A stretch of DNA of 64,000 nt from Actinopolymorpha rutila (GCF_013407855.1 NZ_JACBZH010000001.1:1178001-1242000); one strand, 5' to 3'; shown: positions 52,055 to 61,632, counted from the first letter of the stretch. Translations and numbers: made by a program. The notes: generated by a model from the letters alone, not told the origin.

Positions 52055-53098
52055 GTGCGTGCACTCGTTTTTCGCGGTCCGTGGGACCTCGCGGTCGAGG
52101 AACGGCCCGACCCGGTGGCGGGTCCGGGCGAGGTCGTGGTCGGTGTGGTGTCCACCGGCATCTGCGGGTCGGACCTGCACGGCTACACCGGTGAGAACGG
52201 CCGGCGGTTCCCGGGCCAGGTGATGGGACACGAGACGGTCGGCCGGGTGGTCGCCGTCGGGCCGGACGTGCCGGGCTCCGCGCGGCTGGCCGAGGGCGCG
52301 CTGGTGACGGTGCACCCGGTGCTCGCCTGCGGCAGCTGCGACGCGTGCCGGTCCGGGCAGGACCACCACTGCCCGACCAGGCAGATCATCGGGGTCGCGC
52401 CCGCGATCAGCGCCGCGTTCGCCGAGCTGATGGTGGTTCCGGCCGCCAACGTCATCGCGATGCCGGAGGACATGCCGGCGGAGTACGGCGCGCTGGTCGA
52501 GCCGCTCGCGGTCGGCTACCACGCCATGACCCGCGGCCGGTGCGGACCCGACGACAACGTGCTGGTGGTCGGCGGCGGCCCGATCGGACAGGCCTGCGCG
52601 CTGGCCGCCCGGCGCCTCGGCGCCGGCCGGGTCACCGTGTCCGAGCCGCACCCGGGTAGGCGGGCACTGCTCGCCGACATCGGCCTGACGGCGGTGGACC
52701 CGGCGGCCGCGCCGCTGGCCGACACCCTCGCCGAAACCGGTGTCGCCGGCCCCAGCCTGGTCGTGGACGCGGTGGGGTCGTCGCGGTCGCTGGGCGACGC
52801 GCTGGCGGTCGCCGCCGAGGGCGAGCGGGTGGTGCTGGTGGGCATGCACGAGCCGCAGGTCAGCCTGGCCGCGTACGCCGTCAGCATCGCCGAGCGCAGC
52901 ATCGTGGGCAGCTACTGCTACAGCCGCGAGGACTTCGCCAGCACCGCCGCCTGGGTCGCCGACGGGCCGGCCGAGCTGGCCCGCCTGGTCGAGGGCCGAG
53001 TCAGCCTGGCCGACGCGCCGTCGGCGTTCCGGGCGCTGGCCGAGGGCAAGGACGGCTCCAGCAAGGTGCTCGTCTTCCCGGCCGGCGTCACCGGCTGA
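52055..53098 (+). CDS. Zinc-dependent alcohol dehydrogenase (sorbitol/threonine-dehydrogenase-like)
   Basis: 347 residues from the GTG at 52055, six bases after GGGGAGG; an ATG at 52019 gives 12 extra residues but no good ribosome-binding site. Catalytic zinc ligands are in STGICGSDLHGY (Cys) and GHETVGRV (His/Glu), structural zinc ligands in CGSCDACRSGQDHHC, and the cofactor loop is VVGGGPIGQACALAARRLGA. MDR enzymes of this type oxidise polyols, sugars or lactaldehyde/propanediol. Downstream of the rhamnose genes a role with lactaldehyde or another deoxy-sugar product is plausible but unproven. Confidence 0.88.
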   Translation: MRALVFRGPWDLAVEERPDPVAGPGEVVVGVVSTGICGSDLHGYTGENGRRFPGQVMGHETVGRVVAVGPDVPGSARLAEGALVTVHPVLACGSCDACRSGQDHHCPTRQIIGVAPAISAAFAELMVVPAANVIAMPEDMPAEYGALVEPLAVGYHAMTRGRCGPDDNVLVVGGGPIGQACALAARRLGAGRVTVSEPHPGRRALLADIGLTAVDPAAAPLADTLAETGVAGPSLVVDAVGSSRSLGDALAVAAEGERVVLVGMHEPQVSLAAYAVSIAERSIVGSYCYSREDFASTAAWVADGPAELARLVEGRVSLADAPSAFRALAEGKDGSSKVLVFPAGVTG

Positions 53099-53110
53099 CC
53101 AGCAGCTTCG

Positions 53111-53154
53111 CGCGAACGACGCCCGGTCGGGATGCCGAGCGGGCGTCGTTCGCG
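53111..53154. terminator. Bidirectional hairpin terminator after the ADH gene
   Basis: CGCGAACGACGCCCG (53111-53125) and CGGGCGTCGTTCGCG (53140-53154) form a perfect 15-bp stem with a 14-base loop. It lies between the convergent dehydrogenase (stop 53098) and lactonase (stop 53182) genes and could serve both. Confidence 0.78.
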
Positions 53155-53181
53155 TACGGACTTGTCCTGCGGCCAGCCGTC

Positions 53182-54228
53182 CTACCGCGGTGCGGGCAGG
53201 ACACAGGCCGGGCTGGGAATCTCCAGCACGTCGTCGGCCTGCTCCGGCACGCCGGTCGCGGCGTCCAGCACGAAGTGCGTGACCTGGTGGGAGCGCTCGT
53301 TGGCGACGTAGAGGTGCTGCCCGGCCACCACGAGGTGCCGCGGCCAGGCCCCTCCGGTCGGCACGTCGGCGACCGGCTTGACCTGACCGCCCTGCACCGA
53401 CAGCGCGCCGATGACGTCCAGCCCGCGGTTGGCGACGTAGAGCATGCGCCCGTCGTCGCTGATCCCGATCTCCGACGGGTAGTTGTCGTCCGGCGCCGGC
53501 GCCAGGGTGGACGGCGCCACGCCCTGGTGGGTGAGCGCGCCGGTGGCCGGGTCGAGGACATACGTCGTGACGGTGGAGTCCAGCTCACCGGCCACGTGCA
53601 CGAGGTTGTCCGGACCGAACGCGAGGTGCCGCGGCCCCGCACCCGGTGCGGTCTCGGCCACCGGGCCGGGGGCGAGCGTCCCGTCGTCGAGGTCGAGGGT
53701 GTACGTCAGCACCGCGTCCAGGCCGAGGTCGACGGCCAGCACGTGCCCACCGCTCGGGTCGACCCGGATGTGGTGGGCGTGCGGGCCCTCCTGCCGGTCG
53801 GCGCGCGGACCGGAACCCTCGTGCTGGATCAGGTCGGAGCGTTCGGCGAGCGAGCCGTCGGGCCGGATCGGGTGCACCGACAGATGGCCGCTGCCGTAGT
53901 TGGCGGTGAGCAGGAACCGGCCGGAGGGGTGCACGGTCAGGTGGCACGCGCCGTTGCCGCCGGTGGGCTCGGTGTTGAGCTCGCGCAGGCCGCCGTCGGA
54001 GCTGACCGCGTAGGCGGTGACGGAGGCGTCGCCGCGTTCGTTCACCGCGTACAGGTGGGTGCCGTCGGGATGCCAGGCCAGGAAGGCCGGGGACGTCGTC
54101 TGCGCCACCACGTCGACGAGGCTGAGCGCACCGGTCGAGGGATCCTGGTGGGCCAGGCTGATGCCGGTGCCCTCCCCGCCGGCGTCCTTGGTGAACGAGC
54201 CGATGTAGACCCTGCGGATGCCGTCCAC
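53182..54228 (-). CDS. Lactonase, seven-bladed beta-propeller (YkgB/Pgl family)
   Basis: 348 residues from the GTG at 54228, five bases after GGAGG; the frame is open upstream without a ribosome-binding site. Propeller blades are recognisable: RRVYIGSFTKDAGGEGTG, AWHPDGTHLYAVNERGD, TVHPSGRFLLTANYGSG, HHIRVDPSGGHVLAVDLGLD, HLAFGPDNLVHVAGELDS, SDDGRMLYVANRGLD and HLVVAGQHLYVANERSHQV. The family hydrolyses 6-phosphogluconolactone or other sugar lactones. Next to sugar dehydrogenases it could open aldonolactones, for example in oxidative rhamnose or glycoside breakdown. Confidence 0.87.
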   Translation of the reverse strand: MDGIRRVYIGSFTKDAGGEGTGISLAHQDPSTGALSLVDVVAQTTSPAFLAWHPDGTHLYAVNERGDASVTAYAVSSDGGLRELNTEPTGGNGACHLTVHPSGRFLLTANYGSGHLSVHPIRPDGSLAERSDLIQHEGSGPRADRQEGPHAHHIRVDPSGGHVLAVDLGLDAVLTYTLDLDDGTLAPGPVAETAPGAGPRHLAFGPDNLVHVAGELDSTVTTYVLDPATGALTHQGVAPSTLAPAPDDNYPSEIGISDDGRMLYVANRGLDVIGALSVQGGQVKPVADVPTGGAWPRHLVVAGQHLYVANERSHQVTHFVLDAATGVPEQADDVLEIPSPACVLPAPR

Positions 54229-54333
54229 GATTACCTCCGAAGTGACTGCGCTGTCGAGGTGGGGCGAAGCGTGGTCGAACCTACCGGTAGTCGCCGACAG
54301 TGCTGATCCGTGTGCCACATCGTGGTCGGATGG

Positions 54334-55479
54334 TCACCGGCGCAGCGGATCGTACGCCGTGAGGTCGAGGTCCGGGCGCGCGCCGACGGCGAGCGCGGCG
54401 GCGACCGCACCGGTGTAGGGGCCCGCGGTCAGCCCGGTGGCGCCGAGACCTGTGGCGAGTACCAGCCCCTCGATCCCGGGAACGCAGCCCAGCAACGGCA
54501 GTCCGTCGTCGCTGCTGGGCCGGAACCCGACCCTGGTCTCCACCACCCGTGCGTCGGCGAGGCCGGGCGCGACCGTCAGCGCGGCGTTCAGCACCTCGTA
54601 CATACCGGCGGCGGTGACCCGGTGGTCGTACCCCGAACCCGTCTCCCGGGTCGCGCCCACCACCACGCGGCCGTCCGGGAACGCCAGCAGGTAGTGACCG
54701 CCGGGCGGCTGGACGACCGGCCACGTGGACGTCTCGGCGCCGCCCAGTGACAGGTGGACGATCTGGCCCTTCTGCGGCGCCAGGGCGAGCTTGATGCCCG
54801 CGGGTTCGAGGAGCTCGCCGCACCAGGCGCCGCCGGCGACCACCACCGCGTCGGAGCCGATGATCGTGCCGGCCTCGCCGTTGCCGCCGTTCCCGCTCGC
54901 GCCGTTGTCCAGGTGGACGCCGCCGACGCGTCCGTCGACCAGCAGCAAGCGGGCCGACCCGGTGACGAACCGGACGCCGCGACGGGCGCCCGCGCGGGTC
55001 AGCGCGACACGCATCCGGGCGCCGTCGACCCGGCCGCCGCCGCTGACGTGAACCGCCGCCAGGTCCGGGTGCAGCGGCGGGAACAACCTGCGCACCTCCG
55101 CGGGCGTCAGCCGGGTGACCGTTCCCACCTGGGGGATCCGGGCGGCGCGTTCGCGGGTGAGTTCGTACGTCGCGGCCAGGTTGTCCACGTCGGCGTCGAC
55201 CTGCACGCCGCCGACCGGTTCGTAGCCGCTGTCGGTTTCGCCGTCGTCGGCCAGCCGGGCGAGAAGCTCGGGGTAGTAGCAGGCGCCGGCGACGTACAGC
55301 CGGAACGCGTCCGGGTCCGCGGCCGAACGCGACAGCCACGGGCTGACGATCCCGGCGCCGGCGTCGGTGGCCCGGCCGGGGTCCGCCCGGTCGACCAGGA
55401 CGACCTCGACGTCGCGTTGTGCAAGGTGATACGCCGCACTCGCCCCGACGATGCCCCCGCCGATCACCACCACCCGCAT
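54334..55479 (-). CDS. FAD-dependent oxidoreductase (DAO family)
   Basis: 381 residues. The dinucleotide-binding start is RVVVIGGGIVGASAAYHLAQ, with the acidic end of the second strand in VVLVDRADPG. GAGIVSPWLSR, AVVVAGGAWCGELLEPAG, APQKGQIVHLSL and the C-terminal LVLATGLGATGLTAGPYTGA complete the DAO/glycine-oxidase-like pattern. Such enzymes oxidise amino acids, sarcosine-type amines or related compounds. No amino-acid pathway genes are adjacent, so the substrate is open. It stands alone between the lactonase and the DNA-repair pair. Confidence 0.87.
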   Translation of the reverse strand: MRVVVIGGGIVGASAAYHLAQRDVEVVLVDRADPGRATDAGAGIVSPWLSRSAADPDAFRLYVAGACYYPELLARLADDGETDSGYEPVGGVQVDADVDNLAATYELTRERAARIPQVGTVTRLTPAEVRRLFPPLHPDLAAVHVSGGGRVDGARMRVALTRAGARRGVRFVTGSARLLLVDGRVGGVHLDNGASGNGGNGEAGTIIGSDAVVVAGGAWCGELLEPAGIKLALAPQKGQIVHLSLGGAETSTWPVVQPPGGHYLLAFPDGRVVVGATRETGSGYDHRVTAAGMYEVLNAALTVAPGLADARVVETRVGFRPSSDDGLPLLGCVPGIEGLVLATGLGATGLTAGPYTGAVAAALAVGARPDLDLTAYDPLRR

Positions 55480-55656
55480 GAGAATTCACTCTGGCACAGG
55501 GGCCAGCGCTTATCCCCGGCTTCGTCAACCTGGCTGAGTTCGGCCACGGTGCCCGGCCCATCGGCCCGAACAGTGCCGTCGGTCGGCCCGTGACGTGCGG
55601 CCGGTCGTCCCGAGGAGTCGCGGATGCACCGACACCGGTGACCTCGGCGCGGGGAG

Positions 55657-56157
55657 CTATCCCACGCTCTGCCCGAAGTCGCGTTCGAGGCGGACCGTGG
55701 CCTCCCGCTCCAGCAGGACGACCTTGCGCTCGACTCCACCGCCGAAGCCGACCAGCTTGCCGTTGGCGCCCACCACGCGGTGGCAGGGCACGACGATGGC
55801 GATGGGGTTCTGCCCGTTCGCCGCGCCGACCGCGCGGGAGGCGGTGGGCGAGCCGATCCGCCTGGCCAGCTCGCCGTACGTCTCGGTCTCGGCGTACGGG
55901 ATCTCCCTCAGCGCGGCCCACACCCGGCGCTGGAACGCCGTACCGCCCCCGTCCAGGGGCAGGTCGAACTCGGTGCGTTCGCCGGCGAAGTACTCCTCAA
56001 GCTGCCCGACCGCCGCGGCCAGCACCGGGTCGTCGTCCAGGTCGCCGCGGTCCAGCGGCGCGTCGCCGGTGAAGTGCAGCTGGGTCAGGTGGGTGCCGTT
56101 CGAGCGGAGGGTGAGCGCGCCGACCGGGGAGTCGATCGTGCAGGTGTGCGAGGTCAT
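55657..56157 (-). CDS. ogt: Methylated-DNA-protein-cysteine methyltransferase
   Basis: 166 residues from the ATG at 56157, overlapping the Ada/AlkA stop as ATGA. The active-site PCHRV motif is present in NPIAIVVPCHRVVGANGKL, preceded by TETYGELARRIGSPTASRAV and followed by VGFGGGVERKVVLLE. The protein removes O6-alkyl groups from guanine onto its own cysteine and is used once. Coupling to the Ada/AlkA gene makes a compact alkylation-damage operon. Confidence 0.95.
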   Translation of the reverse strand: MTSHTCTIDSPVGALTLRSNGTHLTQLHFTGDAPLDRGDLDDDPVLAAAVGQLEEYFAGERTEFDLPLDGGGTAFQRRVWAALREIPYAETETYGELARRIGSPTASRAVGAANGQNPIAIVVPCHRVVGANGKLVGFGGGVERKVVLLEREATVRLERDFGQSVG

Positions 56158-57638
56158 GCGGCTTGTCCCTCCGTCCGTGTGGCCGTACGTGTGGTCGTGC
56201 GGGTGGCCGCCGGAACGACGGTCCACAGGTGCTGTGCGGCATAACTGCGCAGCGGCCGCCAGCGGTCGGCGACGGCGGCGATCTCCGCCGGCCGGTCGGG
56301 TACGCCGAGGGCGACCAGCGAGCGGCGGATGCCGAGGTCGGTGCCGGGGAACGCGTCCGGGTCGCCCAGCCCGCGCAGCGCGACGTACGCGGCGGTCCAG
56401 GGTCCCACCCCCGGCAGCGCGAGGAGTCCGGCCTCCACCTCGGACCGGTCCGCGCCCGGCGCGAGGTCGAGATCGCCGCCCGCGACCGCGCCGGCCAGCG
56501 CGGTGACGGTGCGGGTCCGGGCCGCAGGCATCGGCAGGGTGTCCGCCTCCGCCAGGGCGCCGGGGGCGGGGAAGCTGTGGGTCAGCGTGCCGACCGGGTG
56601 CGGCAGCGGCTCGGCGTACGCCGCGACCATCCGGCCGACGACCGTACGCGCCGCGGAGACCGACACCTGCTGGCCGACGACCGCGCGGACGGCGGTCTCG
56701 AACGCGTCCACGCTGCCCGGCACCCGCAGGCCCGGGCGGGCGCGGACCAGCGGACCGATCAGCGGGTCGTCGCCGAGCGCGTCGGTGATGCCGGCCGGGT
56801 CGGCGTCCAGGTGGAGCAGCCGCCGGCAGCGGGCCGCGGCCGGGCCGAGGTCGCGCAGGTCGTCCAGCTGGAGTTGGCAGCGGACGTAGCCGTCGGCGGG
56901 AGTGAGCGACAGAACTCCCGCGCCGTGGTGCAGGCGGACCGCCCGGCGGTAGGTGGTGCCGTCGAGTTCCTCCAGGCCGGGGACGAGCCGGTCGGCGAGG
57001 TAGCGCCAGCCGGACTCCGCGTCGTACGGCGGACGGTAGGGGAGCCGCAGGGTGACCGCGCCGTTGGTGGGCTCCTGCCGCCGGCCGGCGCGGCGGACCT
57101 CGCCCGGCGTGGCCGCGAACACCGCGCGGATCGTGTCGTTGAACTGGCGTACGCTGCCGAACCCCGCGGCGAACGCGACGTCGGTGATCGGCAGGTCGGT
57201 GGTCTCCAGCAGCAGCCGGGCGGTGTGTGCCCGGCGGGCGCGGGCAAGCGCGAGCGGGCCGGCGCCGAGCTCGGCGGACAGCAGCCGGCCGAGGTGGCGG
57301 GTGGTGTAGCCGAGCCGGGCGGCCAGGCCCGCGACCCCTTCGCGTTCGACCAGGCCGTCGTCGACCAGCCGCATGGCCCGGGCGGCCACGTCGGCCCGCA
57401 GGTCCCACTCCGGCGAACCCGGCACGGCGTCGGGGCGGCACCGCCGGCAGGCGCGGAACCCCGCGTCCTGGGCGGCTGCGGCCGTCGGGAAGAACCGCGC
57501 GTTCTGCCGTTTGGGGGTGGTCGCGGGACAACTCGGGCGGCAGTAGATCCCGGTGGAGGTGACGGCGATGTAGATCCAGCCGTCGAAGCGGGGATCGCGC
57601 GACTCCACGGCTCGGTAGCACTGCTCGAAGGACGGCAT
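56154..57638 (-). CDS. Ada-type regulator fused to AlkA DNA-3-methyladenine glycosylase
   Basis: About 494 residues; ATG at 57638 (a GTG directly before it is the alternative). Residues 1-75 are the Ada metal-binding domain with the alkyl-acceptor cysteine region (GIYCRPSCPA and FRACRRCRPD, four Cys). Residues about 85-190 are an AraC helix-turn-helix pair (VAGLAARLGYTTRHLGRLL, TDVAFAAGFGSVRQFNDTIR). The rest is an AlkA glycosylase with VVGQQVSVSAART, the hairpin LPGVGPWTAAYVALRGLGD and the catalytic Asp in DAFPGTDLGI. It senses methylphosphotriesters, activates its own operon and excises methylated bases. The C-terminus ends in a Thr/Arg repeat. Confidence 0.93.
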   Translation of the reverse strand: MPSFEQCYRAVESRDPRFDGWIYIAVTSTGIYCRPSCPATTPKRQNARFFPTAAAAQDAGFRACRRCRPDAVPGSPEWDLRADVAARAMRLVDDGLVEREGVAGLAARLGYTTRHLGRLLSAELGAGPLALARARRAHTARLLLETTDLPITDVAFAAGFGSVRQFNDTIRAVFAATPGEVRRAGRRQEPTNGAVTLRLPYRPPYDAESGWRYLADRLVPGLEELDGTTYRRAVRLHHGAGVLSLTPADGYVRCQLQLDDLRDLGPAAARCRRLLHLDADPAGITDALGDDPLIGPLVRARPGLRVPGSVDAFETAVRAVVGQQVSVSAARTVVGRMVAAYAEPLPHPVGTLTHSFPAPGALAEADTLPMPAARTRTVTALAGAVAGGDLDLAPGADRSEVEAGLLALPGVGPWTAAYVALRGLGDPDAFPGTDLGIRRSLVALGVPDRPAEIAAVADRWRPLRSYAAQHLWTVVPAATRTTTRTATRTEGQAA

Positions 57639-57724
57639 CACGAGTACGACACTGGCACGGATCCCCGGTCCGGGCTAGCGGGAATCGGACCTGGGCGTGG
57701 CGCCGGGCCGGCCCGAGGTCCGCA

Positions 57725-58945
57725 CTACTGGCCGGGGTCCGCCCAGCGCTCGTTGGGCACCAGCGGATACCAGTCCGGCCGGCCCGGGTCGCGGTCGTAC
57801 GGGTAGTCACCGAGCTCGCGGTACAGCTCGGCGTAGCGTTCCAGCCGGTCGCGGTCGAGGGTGACGCCGAGCCCCGGCCCCTCCGGCACCGCGATCGAGC
57901 CGCCGGCGTACGCCAGCTTCCCGCCGGTCAGCACGTCGTCTGTGAGGTGGTGGTAGTGCGCGTCCGCGGCCAGCGTCAGCGCGGGTAGTACGGCGCCGAG
58001 GTGCAGCATCGTCGCCAGCTGGATGCCGAGCTCACCGGAGGAGTGCACGGCCACCGACTGCTGGAACGTCTCGCACACGTTCGCCGCCTTCACGCACGCC
58101 CGGATCCCGCCCCAGAACGTCGTGTCCAGCAGGATCGTGTCGACGGCGGGGTCGCGCAGGTTGGTGGCGAGCTGTTCGGGGTTGACCACGACGGTGTTGG
58201 TGGCCAGCGGGATGCGAACCGCCTCGCGCACCCGGCGCATGCCGTTCAACCCCCAGGTCGGGTCCTCGTAGTAGTCGTTGTCGAGGTCCTCGATCGCCCG
58301 GCCGAACCGGATCGCCTCCTCCACCGACAGCGCGCAGTTGGGGTCGTGGCGGAACCGGTCGCCCGGCAGCGCCGCCGCCAGGGCGCGGTAACACTCCAGC
58401 TCGTACGCCGGCGGGTAGACGCCGCCCTTCAGCTTGTGGGTGGTGAAGCCGTGTGCCGCCTTCAGGGCGAGGGCGTGCTCGACCAACTGGTCCGGCGTAC
58501 GCACCTCGCCGATCCCGCTCGCGGCGTCGGCGTACCGGAAGAACAGGTAACTCGCGAAGGGGACCCGGTCGCGCACCTTGCCGCCGAGCAGGTTGTACAC
58601 GGGTGTGCCGAGTGCCTTGCCCACGATGTCCAGGCAGGCGAACTCGATCGCCGCCAGCAGCTGGGTGCGGTTGTTGTAGAGGGACGCCGTGGGGTTGGCG
58701 ATCTTGAACCGCAGCTCCTCCAGCGCGAACGGGTCATGCCCGAGGAGATACGGCCGCAACCCCGCGAACGCCAGCGCGGCGCCCTGTCCGCCGCCGCCCA
58801 TCTCGCCCAGGCCGGTGATGCCCTCGTCGGTGTCCACCTCGACGATCGTGCGGACGAACCGTCCCCAGTGCGCGCCGTTGGAGTGCCGCAGCGGCGCCTC
58901 CAGCGGAACGGTCACGGTGGTGGCGCGCAGGTCGGTGATCCTCAT
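57725..58945 (-). CDS. Enolase-superfamily sugar-acid dehydratase (glucarate dehydratase-like)
   Basis: 406 residues from the ATG at 58945; the open frame upstream belongs to the neighbouring SDR region. N-terminal capping domain [20 protein letters not shown], then [12 protein letters not shown]. The barrel has THKLKGG (catalytic Lys pair), [16 protein letters not shown] (metal Asp), DYYEDPTWG (metal Glu), [13 protein letters not shown], and the catalytic His in [13 protein letters not shown]. These match the glucarate/galactarate dehydratase group of the mandelate-racemase family. It would dehydrate an aldaric or aldonic acid to a 2-keto-3-deoxy product. It pairs with the SDR 53 bp upstream. 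Confidence 0.88.
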   Translation of the reverse strand: MRITDLRATTVTVPLEAPLRHSNGAHWGRFVRTIVEVDTDEGITGLGEMGGGGQGAALAFAGLRPYLLGHDPFALEELRFKIANPTASLYNNRTQLLAAIEFACLDIVGKALGTPVYNLLGGKVRDRVPFASYLFFRYADAASGIGEVRTPDQLVEHALALKAAHGFTTHKLKGGVYPPAYELECYRALAAALPGDRFRHDPNCALSVEEAIRFGRAIEDLDNDYYEDPTWGLNGMRRVREAVRIPLATNTVVVNPEQLATNLRDPAVDTILLDTTFWGGIRACVKAANVCETFQQSVAVHSSGELGIQLATMLHLGAVLPALTLAADAHYHHLTDDVLTGGKLAYAGGSIAVPEGPGLGVTLDRDRLERYAELYRELGDYPYDRDPGRPDWYPLVPNERWADPGQ

Positions 58946-58998
58946 CGCGGGCTTCCTCCGCTGTGCCTCGGGCCTACGTCTGGGGGTGCAACCTGGGG

Positions 58999-59796
58999 TT
59001 ACGTCTGCGGAAGGACGACGGGTGCCATCGCCAGCAGGCCGCCGTCGACGCGGTAGTCGGCGCCGGTGACGAACGACGACCGGTCGCCGGCGAGGAACGC
59101 CACCAGCTCGGCCACCTCGGCCGGCCTGGCGATCCGGCCGATCGGGTGGCTGCGGCCCCAGTCGGCGAGCACGTCCTCGGCGTCGCGCTCGCCGCGGAAC
59201 AGGTCGGCCGACCCGCGCAGCATCGGAGTGTCGACCGAGCCGGGGCAGACCGCGTTGACCCGGATTCCGTCGCGGGCGTGGTCGACGGCCATCGCCCGGG
59301 TCAGCGCGAGGATGCCGCCCTTGGACGCGGCGTAGGCGGCCACCCGGTCCTGGGTGACGTAGGCCTGCACGGACGCGACGTTGACGATCGACCCGCCGCC
59401 GCGGGCGCGCAGGTGGGGTACGGCGAACCTGGCGGTGAGGTACATCGCCTTGAGGTTGACCGCGAGCACCTCGTCCCACAGCTCCTCCGAGGTCTCCTCG
59501 ACGGTGCCGTACCGCTGGACGCCGGCGGAGTTGACCAGGACGTCGATCCCGCCGTGCCGCTCGGCCGCCTCGTCGACGAACCTGCGTACGTCGTCGGCGC
59601 GGGTGACGTCGGCGACCACCGCGCTGACCTCGCCCGGTGTCCCGGCGAGCTCCTCGCGCAGGGGGCGGACGTGGTCCTCGACGTTCGTGGCGACGACCAC
59701 CGTGGCACCCTCGGCGGCGAGGAGCTCGGTCACCGCGCGGCCGATGCCGGAGCCGCCGCCCGCGACCAGGGCCACCTTGCCCGTGAACTCACCCAT
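58999..59796 (-). CDS. Short-chain dehydrogenase/reductase (SDR)
   Basis: 265 residues, classical SDR. The cofactor loop is [28 protein letters not shown] provides the Nx[13 protein letters not shown] the Ser, and [18 protein letters not shown] the catalytic Yxxx[12 protein letters not shown] and a C-terminal [14 protein letters not shown] fit the glucose/gluconate-dehydrogenase-like subgroup. It is upstream of the glucarate-dehydratase-like gene on the same strand, suggesting joint work on a sugar or sugar acid. Confidence 0.9.
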   Translation of the reverse strand: MGEFTGKVALVAGGGSGIGRAVTELLAAEGATVVVATNVEDHVRPLREELAGTPGEVSAVVADVTRADDVRRFVDEAAERHGGIDVLVNSAGVQRYGTVEETSEELWDEVLAVNLKAMYLTARFAVPHLRARGGGSIVNVASVQAYVTQDRVAAYAASKGGILALTRAMAVDHARDGIRVNAVCPGSVDTPMLRGSADLFRGERDAEDVLADWGRSHPIGRIARPAEVAELVAFLAGDRSSFVTGADYRVDGGLLAMAPVVLPQT

Positions 59797-59882
59797 GCAT
59801 GTCCTCCCGGCATCGGAACCGCCATCCGCGCCGACCTTAACGTCGTCCGGACGGTGGAGATCGGCGCGGCGGGCCCGCGGGC

Positions 59883-61130
59883 TCAGTCCGGCCAGGTCCG
59901 GACGTGTTCCGGTCGTACGCCGAGACCGACGAACCGGCTCATCGGCCGGCGCAGCACCGGCGCCAGCCAGGCCGGCAGGATCCCCGGCGGGGAGCTGTCC
60001 GGGTCCGCGCGCAGGGTGCGGTCGAGCCCGATGGTCTGCACCGTGCGCTGCACCGCCTGGGTGACGGCGGTCGGCAACTGCCGGCGGTGCTGGACGGCGG
60101 CCAGCACCCGGTCGGGCACCGGAACGCCGGACCGCTGGGCCTCCCGCAACGCCGGGACGAGCAGGTTTGCGGCGGCCACGGCGTCCTGGACGGCGAGATT
60201 GATGCCCACTCCTGCCACGGGCGACATCGCGTGGGAGGCGTCACCGATCGCGAGCATGCCGGGCCGGTACCAACGTCGCAGCCGGTCCATCCGGACCTCG
60301 AGCACGCTGGTGTCGTCGAAGCTGGTCAGCTCGCCCACCCGGTCGGCGAGGAACGGCACCGTCTGTGCCAGCCCACGTCGCAGCGCGTCGATGCCCTGGG
60401 CGCGCAGGTCGTCGAAGCCGCCCTTGCGGATGAGGTAGGCGATCTGCCAGTACGTCCGCCTGGGGATGGTGACCGCCGCCCGGCCGGGGCCGAACCGGAA
60501 CGTCAGCGCCTGCGCGGCGGAGTCGCCCTCGGCCCAGGGCAGCCGGAACCACACCACGTCCATCGGTGCGCCGAACGCGCGGGAGGTCAGGCCCGCTGCC
60601 CGTCGCAGCGTGGAGTGCCGGCCGTCGGCGGCCACCGTGAGGGCCGCGCGCAGCGTGTAGTCGCCACCGTCGCTGCCGTGGCCGCCGCTCCGGTCGCGGA
60701 CCCGTACGCCCACCACCCGGCCGTGCTCGACCACCAGGTCGTACGCCTCCGCCTGCCGGCGCAGCTCGAACTCCGGGTAGGCCGAGGCCGCGGCGGCCAG
60801 GAGTTCGAGGAAGTCCCACTGCGGCACCAACGCGATGTAGGGGTGCCGGACTCGCAGGTGCCGAAGGTCCAGGATGTCGACCCGGCGGCCGGCGTGTTCG
60901 AACCCGGCCCGCACGAGCCGTTGGTGCGGAATCTGCTCCAGCCGGTCGGCCAGCCCGAGTTCGGCGAGCACCTCCAACGTGGACGGGTGCACGGTGTCGC
61001 CGCGGAAGTCGCGGAGGAAGTCGGCGTGCTTTTCCAGCACCGTCACCCGGATGCCCGCCCTGGCCAGCAGCAGGCCAAGCATCACCCCGGCGGGTCCGCC
61101 GCCGGCGACGCAGACAGTGGGATCAGGCAT
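59883..61130 (-). CDS. FAD-dependent monooxygenase (PHBH/UbiH-like)
   Basis: 415 residues. FAD-binding elements are VCVAGGGPAGVMLGLLLARAG at the N-terminus, TVAADGRHSTLRRAAGL (DG motif) near residue 165 and IGDASHAMSPVAGVGINLAV near residue 293. This is the class A flavoprotein hydroxylase fold acting on aromatic or polyene substrates with NAD(P)H and oxygen. The N-terminal EKHADFLRDFRGDTVHPSTL segment is typical of a tetracycline/polyketide-hydroxylase-like subgroup. No other aromatic-degradation or polyketide gene is close. Confidence 0.88.
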   Translation of the reverse strand: MPDPTVCVAGGGPAGVMLGLLLARAGIRVTVLEKHADFLRDFRGDTVHPSTLEVLAELGLADRLEQIPHQRLVRAGFEHAGRRVDILDLRHLRVRHPYIALVPQWDFLELLAAAASAYPEFELRRQAEAYDLVVEHGRVVGVRVRDRSGGHGSDGGDYTLRAALTVAADGRHSTLRRAAGLTSRAFGAPMDVVWFRLPWAEGDSAAQALTFRFGPGRAAVTIPRRTYWQIAYLIRKGGFDDLRAQGIDALRRGLAQTVPFLADRVGELTSFDDTSVLEVRMDRLRRWYRPGMLAIGDASHAMSPVAGVGINLAVQDAVAAANLLVPALREAQRSGVPVPDRVLAAVQHRRQLPTAVTQAVQRTVQTIGLDRTLRADPDSSPPGILPAWLAPVLRRPMSRFVGLGVRPEHVRTWPD

Positions 61131-61151
61131 GGTCGGTCGCTCGTGGCCTCG

Positions 61152-61198
61152 TCGGAGTGGTCGGTGTGTCGTCGGTGTGTCGTCGGTGTCTCGTCAGT
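61152..61198. repeat. Short tandem repeat upstream of the monooxygenase
   Basis: About three units of the type GGTGTGTCGTC occur between the monooxygenase start and the stop of the small membrane-protein gene on the same strand. Confidence 0.65.
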
Positions 61199-61358
61199 CG
61201 TCGCGGTTCTGTTCGTCCCACGGACGGAAGCCGCTGTCGGCGGTGTGGTCCCAGTCGAGGCCGCCCCGGGTGCTGCGCACAGCCCCGATGATCATGAACA
61301 GGATCATCAGGCAGACGAACCCGGCGACGACTATCGCCACGACCACTTTCCAGTCCAT
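61194..61358 (-). CDS. Small single-span membrane protein (54 aa)
   Basis: Starting at the ATG at 61358 (GGGGAC upstream) the protein has one hydrophobic helix, VVVAIVVAGFVCLMILFMII, followed by a short charged cytoplasmic tail with aromatic residues (LDWDHTADSGFRPWDEQ). Nothing links it to a known family. It precedes the monooxygenase gene by 63 bp on the same strand. The hydrophobic segment and the ribosome-binding-site position support it as real; function unknown. Confidence 0.6.
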   Translation of the reverse strand: MDWKVVVAIVVAGFVCLMILFMIIGAVRSTRGGLDWDHTADSGFRPWDEQNRDD

Positions 61359-61560
61359 GCTGTCCCCGATCGCCGTCGGTGCTGATCGCCGGTTCTCGAC
61401 AGAAACGATGCCAGCAATGCGATGGCTGTGCAGGACGTTACCAAAAGCGCAGCGCTCGGACACCGGGTCGAACGACGGTCGAGCCGAACGCTTTGCGACT
61501 CCTACAAGCTGTCAAGAACTTGTTGCGAAACGTGGTCGACAGGTGTTCGACCCGCGCGGT

Positions 61561-61596
61561 GCGGTGGTGGCGAGCCCGTCGGCTCGCCACCACCGC
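61561..61596 (-). terminator. Long hairpin after the peptide-binding protein gene
   Basis: GCGGTGGTGGCGAGCC (61561-61576) is followed after CGTC by its exact reverse complement (61581-61596). It sits 120 bp beyond the stop at 61718. There is no U-tract, as usual for hairpin terminators in GC-rich actinobacteria. Confidence 0.65.
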
Positions 61597-61632
61597 GTCC
61601 GTCGAGGAACGGCTCCTCGCTCCATGTGCAGT

